A DNA stretch of 64,000 nucleotides from Gigaspora rosea (lineage: Eukaryota; Glomeromycota; Glomeromycetes; Diversisporales; Gigasporaceae), in contig QKWP01000030.1 of assembly GCA_003550325.1 (NCBI GenBank), positions 621,243 to 685,242 of the forward strand. Reading direction: 5' to 3'. Below the pieces are notes generated by a model. It saw nothing but the letters and a program-made list of their open reading frames with translations, made no database searches and had not been told where the DNA came from. Within the stretch, counting starts at the first letter, position 1, and each line of letters begins with the position of its first letter. This document shows, one piece after another, positions 22,351 to 35,199 of this stretch. Made by a program: the position numbers and the translations under genes.

Positions 22351-22945
22351 AACTGAAACTTCAAGAAGGTTAGAATGGTAACTTTGAGAAAATTAGAACA
22401 AAAAGAAGTACTATTAAACTAGGAACAGAACAGACTACTAGGAGCTAAATTAAAGCCAAGTCTATATAGATAGTAATTAAGTAAAACTTATGTACTGAGG
22501 CTAATCATAGCCATAATTAAAAATAGTTAATCAAGTAAAATTTCTGAGGTATCTATGAATATCTGGCCAAAAGAATGAAAGGTTACTTAGATGTAAAAAA
22601 AACTTCTAATTATACTATGTTTTATTAAATAGTATACCAAAAAGGTCCCAAAATATATAGAAAGGGGTAGGATTTTAGTTTGCTTATTTTTTGGCCTTTT
22701 TTGTACATATTATTTTCTTTTATGGTAATTAGTTTGCTTATTTTTGCCTTTTTTATTGCAGATCTTTTATATTTAGTAATTTTTGTAAATCTTACTCTTT
22801 TGCAGATATTTTGAAGTTCTTGCCAAAGCTGCATAACAGTTATAACTAATACTACTATTTTAAAAGATGTTCTATCTTTATACTTTAATTATACAATAAA
22901 CAAATTAAAAAATTTATTAAGTTTTATTTTTAGAGTAAATTTATT
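22351..22945. other. Spacer, no gene seen
   Basis: AT-rich, with a duplicated word TTAGTTTGCTTATTTTTGCC (22676-22755, two diverged copies). No coding support. Confidence 0.35.
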
Positions 22946-22946
22946 T

Positions 22947-24047
22947 ATCCCTTAAACTGTAATCCAGGCAAATTTGCCTGGATTTTTTTAGAAATATTAC
23001 AATTTTTTAAATAAAATAAAATTTTATTAAGCATATGGGTATATTTTATGTATAGAATATTTTCTTTAAAATATATTTTATAAACTTTATTATAAAAATT
23101 TTTTAAAATTATTAATAAACTTTAAACCAATAAAAGTTTAATTTTTTTTATTTTAAAATTTTTACTATAAAATATTTTCTTTAGGTTTTCTTAAATTTAT
23201 ATGTTCTCATTTATAAAAATTTTCACTTCTAATACAAGTCCTAAATTTTACAAGTAAATCACAAAAGTTGCAATAATAAAAGTTGTAATCCTTTTTTAAA
23301 CTATATCATTCTATTAAATCAGGAAGCTAGAGCTAATATTTATAGAGTTCGCCAAGAAAAAGTAGATAATTTTTTTGGATAAAAAATTTTTTAAAAGTTG
23401 TCTATTTTTAGCTTATTAGCAACTTAAACTTTTTTCTTATAATATAAAATTAAATACTACTATAATATAATCATTCTTTTCAAATATTATCAAAAAAAAA
23501 TTCAATTAAGGGTAGAGTCTATATCGATCATTTTATTAATAAACTATTAACCAAATTTATAAATTTAGTAATTAGTACATAGATAAACAAAATTTTTTTA
23601 TATCGATTTAAGATTTAGCGCAGTAAAAACATAGTGCTTATTAGTAGTAATCATATGACAAATTTTGAACCAATTTGAATTTGTCATTAAAAAGCTAGAT
23701 GAGGGCAAGATCTGTGAGAGCCTGTACAAATCTGAGAGAGCCTATTATGGTATATTACAGGTTCTCGTAGATCTTGCCCTTATCTAACTTTTTGATGACA
23801 AATTCAAATTGGTTCAAAATTTATCATATGATTACTGCTATGTTTTTACTGCGCTAAATCTTAAATCGATATAAAAAATTTTTTAGCTCCATAATGCCAG
23901 CTAAATTTTGCCAATAGTTTATTAGTAAAAATGATTGACGTATACTCTACCCTTAAATATCTTAAGTTTTAAAAAATATAGATCATAAGCATATTTATAG
24001 CAATTTTCCAGGCAAATTTGCCTGGATTTGCTTACCGTTTAAGAGAT
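22947..24047. mobile_element. MITE family D, copy A (TCCCTTAAACTGTAA ends), with nested insertion
   Basis: Termini TCCCTTAAACTGTAA and a diverged complement (TTACCGTTTAAGAGA) are flanked by TA, as in Tc1/mariner-type elements. Just inside each end lies the palindrome CCAGGCAAATTTGCCTGG. The body aligns with copy B (27708-28364) except for a 443-bp nested element at 23510-23952. Non-coding, so it would be moved by a transposase supplied elsewhere. Confidence 0.85.
23510..23952. mobile_element. Nested TTAA-target MITE, ~200-bp inverted arms
   Basis: It starts GGGTAGAGTCTATATCGATC and ends ATGATTGACGTATACTCTACCC. The arms pair over about 200 bp (shared words TTTAAGATTTAGCGCAGTAA, CAAATTCAAATTGGTTCAAA). 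TTAA stands on both sides (23506-23509 and 23953-23956). The same site in copy B of the host MITE has a single TTAA (28271-28274) and no insert. A TTAA target is the hallmark of piggyBac-type transposition, so this is probably a piggyBac-mobilised MITE. Confidence 0.9.
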
Positions 24048-25727
24048 AATATCATATAATGCACCTTATATATCACTTTTTCAATCAAATTTCAAGATCA
24101 GATATAATATTATATAATTAAAAAATTTAAGCCAAATGTTCAATTTGTCAAAAATTGTCTATAATTTAAAACTGAGTATAAGAAACTATTCTTTGAATTT
24201 TAACAAAAAAAATTTTTTGCAAAATTTTACTATAAAACTCTTTTTTTGTTTATATACATCAAATTAATAAAAAATAAATATTTTAATTGTTTTGATTTTA
24301 TTAGAGTTTCAACAATTCTATTTGATTTGATTTGATTTAATCAAATATTAATCTCAAATTAAATTCAAATACAGAAATTTCAAATTAATTCAAATTCTAA
24401 TTAACAAAATATTCAATTTAATTCAATATCTATTTGAAAATTTTTATTAAAACTATAGATATGATAGCTATTTACACAAAATTTTATTAAGACAACTGCC
24501 TTTTTGATTCTATAAAACTAGATCTATTTTGATTAAAAGAACATTTTTTATTATGTCAAGGTAAGGTCGTGCCTCTGGTCTTTTATTAAATGCATATTGA
24601 TCATTACAACATTGTTGTACAATCTTTATACTATCTACTAAGTACCAAGACTTGGACTAATTTAACTATGACCTAAACCTACCAGAACCTTCTATATTCC
24701 CATTTATATAGCTAACCTGGCTTTGTATGTCCCTCTCCAACCAACAATTGGTGTTCACATGTCTGCTACTTTACCTATACTATCTAGTATCATCACTTCC
24801 AATTTGGTGTCAGTTGCCAGGTAGGCGCTTTATGCTTCTAGATTGAGTTCTCTACTAGCATATTTCTTGGGAGTTTGTATCTCAAGCTATGCAGCTGCCT
24901 CTACCACATTGGGTAAGTATCTCAAGCCTGCATGCTGCCGCAACTAGCTAATTTTCTTGCATCTTTGGGGCCTTGGATTTAGCATTTAGAAGAATATTTT
25001 TTACTTAATACAAAAAATTAATTAACTTAATAAAATTTTTGTATAAATTGAAAATTTTGAAAAGTGACCAAATTTTTAAAATTTTTTAAAAACTAGAAGA
25101 ACTCTAGATTTTTAATTTGCAGCAAGAATAACAATATTGCACATGCAATATATAAATTATCTTCTATTTTTATTATTATTTTTATATAATAATTTGAATA
25201 GTAATATCATTTTTTATATTTTTTATCTATATTATAACTTTAGAAAGTTTAATATTCATTAAAATTTTATATAAGTTTGTTAAAAAAGTAAGAGTTATCA
25301 TTTAAATTACTAATAAATTCTCTTTTATTTATAATTAATTACTATTTGTTTTAATTTTATTATTAATTAATTTTTTAATCAATTTTATTAATTATTTACA
25401 TTAATCAATTTTATTAGTCACTTTTATTAATAAATTTTATCAATCAATTATTATTATTAAATTATTAGGTACTGACAGATTATTTTGTTAGATCTATACA
25501 ATTACTATAACAAATTGGGTTTATGCTTTAATTATATAATACAAATCTTAATCAAATTTGCCTTAAGCAAGCCTTGAATAATCTAAAAAGCTAAATATAT
25601 TAAACCAAACATGCTTTTTGGTCTCATGAGTCAAAAAGTTGTTTAGCCTGATACTCTTACTTTTTTTTGAATTATCTGGAGTCTATCTTAATCTGAACTG
25701 TGTGTTAGCAATTAAATTTTTTATTTG
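24048..25727. other. Gene-free stretch with a GC-richer block
   Basis: Mostly A/T. The block at about 24540-24980 is much less AT-rich, contains a repeated GTATCTCAAGC (two copies about 50 bp apart) and many CT-rich words, and has no long frame. It may be a remnant of another non-coding element. Nothing else was recognised. Confidence 0.35.
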
Positions 25728-26050
25728 CAATTCCAAAAGCTTACTTTTTTAAAAAATGAGTTTTTATTAGATTCATATAAATTTTGACACGATTAACATT
25801 TTTCAATTATAAATGAAAGTCAGTTTGCATAATAAAAAATCAAGATAATGTAAAAGAAAAATTACATGAGGCTTCATAGAGCCAACACATCACGAGATTA
25901 TTTGATAGTCACCTGCTATCTTAAACCAACCAAAATCATGAAATTTGATTAATCCCAGATCAGTTGAAAATCAAAACAAATGATTAAACTCAATTATCTT
26001 AAAATAAGATATATGTAAAAAAGGGCTGTTTCTATTGTCTGCACCCCATA
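25728..26050. mobile_element. MITE family A, copy 2 (reverse orientation)
   Basis: Aligns with the reverse complement of the 7685-8025 element through words such as TAATAAAAAATCAAGATAAT and CACGAGATTATTTGATAGTC. The right end GTCTGCACCCCATAT retains the ACCCCATAT terminus; the left end is worn. Differences are scattered substitutions, so it is older than the family C pair. Confidence 0.85.
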
Positions 26051-26610
26051 TGCTCATACTTAATACATCTCTAACTTATATTTTAATCTTATTTTATACT
26101 ATATTATTAGAATTAATTCTTCCAATATCTTCAAAAAATTTTAAATTACTTATTGCTAAACAACTAAATTATTTCTTACTACAGTACTTTATCTAATAAT
26201 TTTTAAAATTGGTTCCAAAATAAAATTTGGTTTATATAAAATATCTTTTAGCACCAATAAAAACAAGCTCATCATAATATTGTCAAAAAAACAAAAAAAA
26301 TTATTTTTTTCAAATATATTCTCTCTAATAGCAATATTTTTATCAAATACACTACATATAGATTTCTTTTCTTTTATAGAAAAATAGTTCCTACAAGTTT
26401 TTTTTTATAGTAATCAACTGTATTCTCTAATGCTATAATATATACTTAAGTTTTCTTCAACCTATTTTAGATACCAATTAATCTAAAGTAATTAATTAGT
26501 ATTTATAGAAAATAGAGGATATAATGTTACATTGGGTGCCTGTTTACAGTACACAAATGTAGTTTGAAAATTTTAAATGTAGAACATTTCTATTATATTT
26601 AAATAAAGTT
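26051..26610. other. AT-rich spacer
   Basis: No gene, repeat pair or promoter was recognised. Confidence 0.35.
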
Positions 26611-26614
26611 TCAA

Positions 26615-27620
26615 CTAGAGTGTGGCGACTTAGAGAAATTAGTAAGTTGTTACTCCCAAGTGGCAGGTTTAGGGTTCAAATATCACTGGCAACACTTATG
26701 AAAAATAGACCTGTGTTCTGGTAACTGTTTCCTGTTAATCAGTTGAGTACATTACCTATAGTCCTTGGTAGCCATCTCAAATGGGAGCTTTCAGGTGAAG
26801 TTGTATCTTATAACACAGACAAATCCAAGGAACCAAGAAAATAGAAACCCATTTGGCAAGACCCGAGTAAGGAGATAGCAAGATCTTTGATGGTGCTACC
26901 AAAACAAAATATTGGACCAGAGCTAAAGAACCAATGTTGACCTCAGAAACAAGCTCTACCAACCTGGTCACCAGATCAGGTACCAGAGGAAAAGGACCTA
27001 TATTATAAAAGTAGGTACTAGGAGAAGAAAAACAATAATGGCATCTAATGCCAGGTAGATCGACCCTTCTGGGCCAACTAGATTGGAAGTCTGGAGGTAT
27101 CGGTGAAGGACCAGTAGAAAAGCGATGTTGGTACCAGGGTTGGAATGAACCTTACAAGAGCAGAAGTAGGTAATGATAGCAGTTGCAGGGTATTCCTTGA
27201 CTGCAAGTTGCTTGCCTCAGTGAGTGTGTAAGTTACTGAAGTGTAGATAATATCTGTGTGGGACAAAAACTGCTCTTCCAAGTTTTTCACAAGGATAAAC
27301 TAGTCCTAAAGGAGGATTTGTTGGCATCTGGGGCTGTCCTTGATTGGCTAATATACCAGAGAGCTAATCTGGTGATACAAGTGGGCTGATAGGTGAAGCT
27401 TAAATTAGAGGGTTTAAATAACAATTCCCTAGTTGGGTTGCAGATATAGCAGCTAGTATAGAACCTTCGGGTGGACTACTTAAATTAGACAACCAAAAGT
27501 TGTATGTGTGGCTAGTTGTACTTTCATTTATGTAACAAATGTCAGGCGCCTGTAGAGGTTGCCGAGGTTTACATACTTGAATAAAAAGACTTCCACCCAA
27601 AGTGGCAGACTTTAACTTAA
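26615..27620 (+). mobile_element. Less AT-rich unit with SINE-like head
   Basis: At the left, a B-box-like GGTTCAAATATC-type word (GGGTTCAAATA, 26672-26682) follows an A-box-like stretch near 26622-26650. About 900 bp of markedly less AT-rich sequence follows and ends near 27620, where AT-rich DNA resumes and a family D MITE begins. Minus-strand frames of 64-70 codons lie here without recognisable similarity and are probably incidental. It is likely non-coding transposed sequence, possibly SINE-derived. Confidence 0.3.
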
Positions 27621-27707
27621 AATTAAAAATATAGTTTCAACTATAGCAATAAAAAAAAAGTACATATATGTAGTAGCCAACAATAGTAATACCTAATGAT
27701 CAATTGT

Positions 27708-28364
27708 ATCCCTTAAACTGTAATCCAGGCAAATTTGCCTGGATTTTTTTTAGAAATATTATATTTTTTTTAAATAAAGTAAAAATTTATTAAACATATG
27801 GGGTATACTTTATTTATAGAATATTTTCTTTAAAATATATTTTATAAACTTTATTATGAAAATTTTTAAAATTATTAATAAACTTTAAAGCAATAAAAGT
27901 TTAAAGTTTTTTATTTTAAAATTTTTACTATAAAACTTTTCTTTAGGTTTTCTTAAATTTTATATGTTTCCGTCTATAAAAAAAATTTTCACTTCTAATA
28001 CAAGTCCTAATTTTTACAAGTAAATTACAAAAGTTGCAATAATCAAAGTTGTAATCCTTTTTATAAACTATATCATTCTATTAAATCAGGAAGCTAGAGC
28101 TAATATTTATAGAGTTCACTAAGAAAAAGTAAATAATTTTTTTGAATAAAAAATTTTTTAAAATTTGTCTATTTTTAGCTTATTAGCAACTTAAACTTTT
28201 TTTTATGATATAAAATTAAATAATACTATAATATAATCCTTATTTTCAAATATTATCAAAAAAAATTTAATTAAATATCTTAAGTTTTAAAAAATATAGA
28301 TCATAAGCATATTTATAGCAATTTTCTACCAAATTTGCCTGGATTTGCTTACAGTTTAAGGGAT
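27708..28364. mobile_element. MITE family D, copy B (empty-site reference)
   Basis: Ends TCCCTTAAACTGTAA and complement, flanked by TA on each side. Interior palindrome CCAGGCAAATTTGCCTGG at the left end; the right one is partly lost. It aligns along its length with copy A but lacks the 443-bp nested element, keeping a single TTAA at 28271-28274. Confidence 0.9.
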
Positions 28365-29429
28365 AATAAATTATATCTAAAATCATTTTTAGAAAATTTT
28401 GTTACCAGAAAAAAAATTGATTTTTTTTTTGTTCTGGTGAACATTATGCATTATAAAATATAAATATTAAATTTTCTTATTGTATAAAATTACAAAATAT
28501 TTATTGGATTTTTAACAATTTTAAAATTTTAGATTTTTATTATAGTTTTACTATATAAATTTTGTAAAATTGAATTGTAAGATTATGTTACTATATTACT
28601 GTGAAATAATGTGCACCTGCACAGTGTTTCAATTACTTGCATGCTATTTTGAGTGCACACATATGTGCTATTTTGAGGTAACCTAATTTTTTATCCTGTA
28701 CTGGTGCTGAAATCTAAACCTTAATATATATATATATATAGAGGATTAATTAATCTATTATTGAACTTCTATGTAGCAATAATAAAAAGTGAATTACTTA
28801 TTTTTTAAAACCTTATATCTAAAGTATCATCTGTAGATTTATGATCTTATTTTTCTGTTCTTTGGTATCATTATGCAGTACTCTAAAGCTATTATAGTTC
28901 AAAAAGGATATGTATAAAATATTTGTTTATTATCAAAAATTTTATTTCAGTATTAAAATCAAAAAGAATGGCCATAACAATTTATTATCCTGCTAGGATA
29001 AGGGTAGTGCTAATTGAATATTTAATGATAATTCTGTAATTATTCTTGAAGCAATTAAAGTTAAAAAGAACAAATATAAAGTATTCATTGAACACTTTTA
29101 TTATGCATTCAATTATATAGTATTCTATATATAGTGCGCACTATTTCATGATGCACATGGGCATTATGCTATTTTTAGAGAATGTGATTTTTAAAATAAA
29201 GCCCATGGTCATTATTTTGCAGTATATTAAACCTTATATTTTTTTATAAAAATAAGTTTTTATTTTATATTGCCTTTAAAATATAATAGCACTACTATTA
29301 ATAATTATAGTTAAGTTTTTTTTAAAAAAATTTTATATTTAATTTTAAAGTCAAATTTACAAATTTTATATAGTTTACATATAAAAGTTTGAATTGAAAC
29401 TTTATATATTATAGAATATAACAAGGTTG
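28365..29429. other. AT-rich spacer
   Basis: No coding frame. A weak inverted relation exists between about 28600-28680 and 29125-29190 (GTGCACC / GTGCGCAC and TGCTATTTT words), too worn to call. (TA)n at 28725-28740. Confidence 0.3.
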
Positions 29430-29580
29430 CTGACATTTATTAGGTAATATTTTAGAGGGTAGTGGGTCAAGAAAAATCTTACCTTAGTTAAATTTGATTG
29501 GCTAAAATTCTATTTATAGATCTTACCTGGGGGTGGGAGTAAGCCCCTATAGTAAATAGATATTAGATAATAAATGTCAG
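29430..29580. mobile_element. 151-bp MITE (CTGACATTTATTA ends)
   Basis: CTGACATTTATTA at 29430 and its perfect complement ending at 29580. The interior holds GATTGGCTAA and GGGGTGGGAGTAAGCCCCTA, which resembles the inner right end of the 17541-18480 element, so the two may share an ancestor. Confidence 0.7.
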
Positions 29581-29953
29581 TGCCCCAAGTGTTTCACTTT
29601 AATGAGCAGAGAGTTGTAGTATTATTAGTTATGTTTGTGATAAATATGACTTATTTGATTGTTTACAGGGTTATAATAGTACCAGGTTTTTTGTATTATA
29701 TGTGATAACAGATTGTTGTAACTTTTGCTCATTAAAGTGGCTCTGATTAGGTTTCTAATTACAATTCCGACAGCAAAAGATGCTGTCAGAAATTGAATTT
29801 TGGGGTCTAATAAAATATTTATACATGGTAGTTAAAATTTTTATGATGCGTATGTTGTACAAACAATATTTAAATTTATTGTTTTTTAGTGGTTAGTTTA
29901 ATGACTTTCAGATGATTTATTAAGTATATTATTAATTTTACTATTTTACTATT

Positions 29954-30277
29954 TTATATTATAGAGGTTAGTTCTTTTCTATTTACTTTGGCAAGTCTTG
30001 CATATTCTGTTGTGATTGTGTGATCTGTTTTTATAGATGAAAAATCAAAAAAGAGAATGTCTAGTATGTCCCAAGAGGTTGCTCTGCTCATGGCTATGTA
30101 CATTTGGCCAGAGACAAATATTCCTTTACTGATGCTTATCATTGTATGCGGTAGAATAAGACCTTGAGTTTTGTGTATTGTGAGTGTGAATAAGTTTTGA
30201 AGTGGGAATTGTCTTCTTGAAGCAGGGTTGCTATTAATTGTAAAGTATGAGATTTCTTTTTGTACTATTACTTTCAT
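29954..30277 (-). pseudogene. Helitron PIF1-like helicase, C-terminal part
   Basis: An open run of 107 codons with FTLTIHKTQGLILPHTMISI followed by SGQMYIAMSRATSWDILDIL matches the C-terminal helicase motifs of PIF1-type Helitron helicases (HKxQG and the YVALSR-like motif). The frame ends at the native-looking C-terminus. Upstream, about 30300-30770 holds further helicase sequence in other frames, so the protein is not continuous. In the family this helicase unwinds DNA during rolling-circle transposition. Confidence 0.8.
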
Positions 30278-30770
30278 TATTGTTGATATGGTTGGAAATG
30301 TAACTTAAATATTTTTTGTATCAATTACTTTAGTTATAATTCCTATTGTTCTCTTACAAATTTCATGTTCAAATTGTTTGTTATTTAGAAATATCACTTT
30401 GGCCGCTTCTTGTAATGTAATTTTTTCTGATAGGTTTGTATATCTGTTAAAGTGTAAGAATTGTCATCTTGTTGTATTAATGGCTGTGTGATTTAGAGTG
30501 TTGATTGAGTAGAATATTATTGATGCTATGCTTTTATTATCTACAGGAAAATTTTTGTATAAAAAGTTATTAATTAGTTTGGAAAATTTGTGTAATCCCA
30601 TTAGGTATATTAATTTAACTGAGTTTCGGATAATAGATGAGTTGATTATTTTATTTGTTATTAGTTGTTTTGTTAAATTTGTTAGGTAGCTGAATCTTAG
30701 TTCTTGAAGTATGTTATAAAAGGTGAGATCACTTTTTTGTTTTTGTGGTTTGGTTAGAAATATTGGAAAA

Positions 30771-30992
30771 TCATTTCCATATAGGAGAATTGAAGACAGG
30801 AATTCTATCTATTGGGAGTAATTGGGCAAGGTTTCTAATGACTAGAATTGGGATATTGCCAAATATGTTGGAGTTTTGATAAATTGAGTCAAATAGGTTG
30901 CTAATGAATAAAAATAGATTGTTAGAGACTATAGATATTTCTTCTATTATGATTGCTTGAATTTTTGAGAGAATTTTTTGTTTGTAGAGCAT
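30771..30992 (-). pseudogene. Helitron PIF1-like helicase, Walker B part
   Basis: A 73-codon minus-strand run reads IQAIIIEEISIVSNNLFLFI and then NIPILVIRNLAQLLPID. It matches the Walker B region (normally DEISMV, here EEISIV) and the GDLAQLPP motif (here RNLAQLLP) of PIF1-like helicases. Altered key residues and a stop near the start fit a dead copy. Confidence 0.75.
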
Positions 30993-31967
30993 AAAGAGCG
31001 AGAGATATATAGTATTTGTCTATAAATATTATTTTTAATGTGGAGTATATTATTTTTCTACCTATATTTTGGGTAGCTATGCCTGTTGAGGCAATTAAAA
31101 GATAATTTATATTCTTGATTTTAGATGTTGTAGAATTACATAGAGTAGAAAAGATTTTTCTGTTTCCATGGAACCAGTTAAAAAAAATTAAGGATATTTT
31201 CCTTTATCAGTTGGTTCTTATGCATTGCATAAAAGGTCATATAATTTGTATTGGTCTTTATTGAAAGTTAAAAGAGTGTTACTTGTTATGTAAGTTGGAG
31301 AGCGTTGTAAGGAAAGAAATAAATTTAGTATTAAGTTATAAATGTCTTGGTTTTTTAGATAATTTAAAATTTTATCAAAAGTGTTATAGTAAGCAGTTGA
31401 TATTCTTGATGTTTGTAAAGCAATTGTATTATTAATTTTTGATATTTCAGTGTTATACTGTAATGGGTATAAGGATTGAAGGAGTAGGAACTGGCTATGT
31501 CTAAAACCTCAAATAGTTCAGCCCCAGGGGCCTCTGGGATTGGTTACACTCTGCTTAGAAACATTGGACCTCAGACCAAAGAATTTAAATCATTTACAGT
31601 AAAAAGAAAACCTATTAAGTAGTTCTTTTTCTGAGTAACAGAAAATTTTTATAATTAGATGTTTAAAAAAAATAGTTCACTATCTTCAATCTTGTAAAGA
31701 GAAAAATATAAAAGAAGTGGTTTTTTATGGAGATATATATAATGGTTTTTTTTGGACTTGAGTCCAGAACATTCATGTGTTTTGTGATGGAGAGTGATGT
31801 TTTATAGAATAATTCTGAAAGTAATTAGAGTAAATAAGTATTAAGAATCTATCAGTCTGTGGTCAGTTGAAATATTTGTCAATAGTACCCTCCCAGTAGG
31901 GTTGTTGTTCTTTATTATTTTCTGATTGTGTAGTTGGATGCATATCAGTTTGACTGCTCATGTTTAT

Positions 31968-33127
31968 TAGGGTTGTGACCAAAACCTATTAGTTTGGAAT
32001 TTGATAGAAACCCAAATAGTATTTACTAGGTTTTAAAAATGCTTTTAATTTGCCGTAATTTTAAACATTTGCGATATGTAACTTGTACTATAAAGAAGAA
32101 ATTTCAATTTTATTATTGCGAGATTATAAATTTTATCTATTCTATTAATAAACACATTCTTTTTGCCTTTCCGTACATTTTCATTTGATGTCATAGATAA
32201 TGCTAAAATTTGAGGGTTTCAATTTAAAAATATAAAACTCTACAAAATCAACCTATACTCTTTGCTAATATTGCTAACCCAAATCCTAATTTACTTTTAA
32301 AAAAAAAAGCTGACTCAAAAAATTTAAAAAACACATATAATATATACAAATTCAGTATCATTAATTTAAACATCATTTGTAACATTAAATACCAATAACT
32401 ACTAATTGTCAAAGCTATCTATTATGACAATATTATTAAAACTTCATATGATTATTCAATGTTGGATCTAAGAAGAGAAGTACATTAGCATTAGTAAAGA
32501 TCAAATATAAATAAATAAATAAAATAAAATAAAAGTTGGTTTAAAAATAAAATAGTAAAAACATAAAAAAAAAATAAACATATTATTTACTTATTGTTTA
32601 TAAGCTACAAACGTCTTGGCAAAACTAAAAAAAATAAGTCTAAATTGCATAGTTTAAATAGATTTCAAGCTAAATAGAAAATTTAAAATACTCAAAAAGT
32701 AGCTCTTATCTTTCAAATTATCTCGCTAATTACCAAATTACTTTAATGTCTTATAGAAAAGTAGGTATAGTTTTTAAATTTTTATACTACAACTTGTGAT
32801 TCTTGTAGCAGAAAATAAGTACTTTAAAATACTTTAGTATAACCAATCACAATAGAAGTTTGAGCTACATTTAATTATCCGATCTTGGATTAGAACTTTA
32901 AATTATCAATGTTGAACTTGAATATATCTGATTAAAAGTTAAATTTATCGAATAATTTAAAGATTATATTATCAGATGCACAATTATTTAATGAATTAAT
33001 AGTTTTTGAATTTGACACTATATTTGAGTTTTGGCCATGAGCCCAAACTAGATAAAAATACCAAATTCCAAACCCAAACTAAATAGAAATGCCATAACTA
33101 AAAAAAAGGGTTTGGGGCACAACTTTA
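31968..33127. mobile_element. hAT-like non-autonomous element inside the Helitron
   Basis: The left end TAGGGTTGTGACCAAAACC and the complement of the right end, TAAAGTTGTGCCCCAAACCC, are imperfect inverted repeats of about 18 bp. Subterminal TAGTTTGG/TTGGAATTTG words are shared by both ends in inverted orientation. It separates Helitron helicase-side sequence (to about 31960) from Rep-side sequence (from about 33160). No transposase is recognised inside. An exact 8-bp duplication was not found, so the type is tentative. Confidence 0.55.
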
Positions 33128-33160
33128 GTTTTTGTAATTTGAAGAAGCAAAAGAGAAAAA

Positions 33161-33742
33161 TTAGACATTAACCATGGATCTTGTTATTTGATATTGTAGT
33201 AATAATATTATTAGTTCCATAGAACCAAGTCTTTTTGCTTGTATATGTCTATAGTATTTGTTTTGGTTGTTAACTATGAAGAGTTCTGTAGGTTCAGATA
33301 TTGTGACATATTTTGTGATGTATTTTACAAAGCCATTGGTTGTCACATATTGAAAATTTATATGGCCTTGCTATATTAAGAATGTTTCAGAGTTATAAGG
33401 TACTATTCGACAGTCTTGTTTTTTTAAATATCTATATGTATAATGCAATAAAAGTATATTTATATAGGTTGTTAATGATAAGAGTTGTGGAAAACCTTTT
33501 TTGCAAGGGGTATTGTTAGTATTGGGTCCTTTACATAAGTCAGGATAGCATCTGTGTATTTAGTAAGTTGATACTAAGTTGTATAAATGTGGTTCATTAA
33601 TAGGATCTGGTAAACCAGCTTGAATAAAGTTAAAGGTAATTAATTCTAAAATTGGTTTTTGAATATAAGCAAAGCCATGAGTATGTATTGAACCTCTATT
33701 TTGAAACTCATCTTTTTCAAAATAGTTTTCTGGTTTACCCAT
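33161..33742 (-). pseudogene. Helitron Rep (HUH nuclease) domain, broken
   Basis: Two open minus-strand runs (33742-33560 and 33346-33161) carry the Helitron Rep signatures: EFQNRGSIHTHGFAYI, which holds the HxH metal-binding pair, and FVKYITKYVTISEPTELF, which holds the tyrosine-bearing YxxKY motif. The region between them is open only in other frames. The domain would nick and join single DNA strands during rolling-circle transposition; here it is interrupted and inactive. Confidence 0.85.
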
Positions 33743-35199
33743 CTAATTAAGTTTGCATTTCATTTTTTTATAGTTTGTTATGAAGGTTATTTAATTTATT
33801 GTGATAGAAAAGGTAGGTGTGCAGTAGACGATTTAAAGGTAATATATCGTGATTATTTATTATTGATAATATATATTAAATGTTGCTACTTGTCTTCTGC
33901 TATTGTGAAGGTATAAAATATCTGTGGCAATCTGTAAAATTGTAGCATTACATTAACCTGTAACTGTTTTTTTTTAACAAAAGGTGCGGCAGTATATATA
34001 GGTTTAAAGATATTGCAGTTGTTTTAGTTTTATTAATTATTGGTCTGTATGTGTATAGGCTATTAGTTATCAAATTAACACATGTAGAGTGATAACATTA
34101 CAAATTTTTTTGATTTATAAGTCTGCAAGTATTTGAAATTTCAATTTTTCAAGATTTAAATATAACCAATGAGGCCAATACCAATATAATTTGAACCAAT
34201 GATCTGGACAAAGCATTCTTAATTTTATATTAGTATTGGTAAGTAAAGCTTCTCTCAAATTTTCATAATAATCTTTTCCTATTGAGAAAAGGTCAGAAAA
34301 TAGCATAGCTTCAAGGGTTGTATTGTTATATGATATTGGGTAAATATTATTATTGAGTTCTATAGTTCCTGCCAGTAAATGAACATTTCTGTAGTCTTCA
34401 TTGTATATTTCAAAAGGAAAGGGTTATTGGGAATTACTAATTGTAGTATATTAGATACAGAGAATGCTATTGGTGTTGATAGCACAGCAGTTGGTAATAG
34501 GTTAGGTGGGAATTTAAAAGGTTTTTTTCTAGCAGAGATGTAAATTAGCAAATAGTATATTGTTGTTTTTTAGCTATGTACTAGCATTAATTAATGTATT
34601 ATACTACCAATTTAATTCATTCGATGTTTCTAGTATAGCACCAATTGATTCAGAATATAGACTCAATGCTTGAAGATTTTTGCTTAGTGAAATATCATCT
34701 CGCAAAAATCTATATGTCATATATGGGTTTGATCCTGGTGTTCTACCTAATAAACAGAACATTCGAATGGGAGATAGATATTTTTGGTAGAACATTGTCA
34801 CTATCTGGATTTCTGTTAGAACAGGTACAAGAATCGGAGGTTAATGTTTTGTTGTTTTTATTTTACAACTTGTACAAATAGCTATTTTGGTATTGTTTTG
34901 GTTTAGAAATATAGGCATATCAGAAAAGGCAATAGGTAGGGTGTATTGTGTTTTGGGATCATTATCTATCTATTGTGTTGCATAATGAAACATTAACATC
35001 AAGCAATAGCAACATGGTATTTGAGGGTAATTATATAGAATTTTTGATTTGAATTGGTTGAGTAACTTGGTTGAAGGAATCCAATAGGGAAAAGTAGTAG
35101 GCTCTGTAATAGATAAGGTAAAAGGCTTGAATCATGTGTATTAAGAATTTGATCTGTTAAGTTTATATTTATTTCATTTTGTAAAGTATACGATGATAA

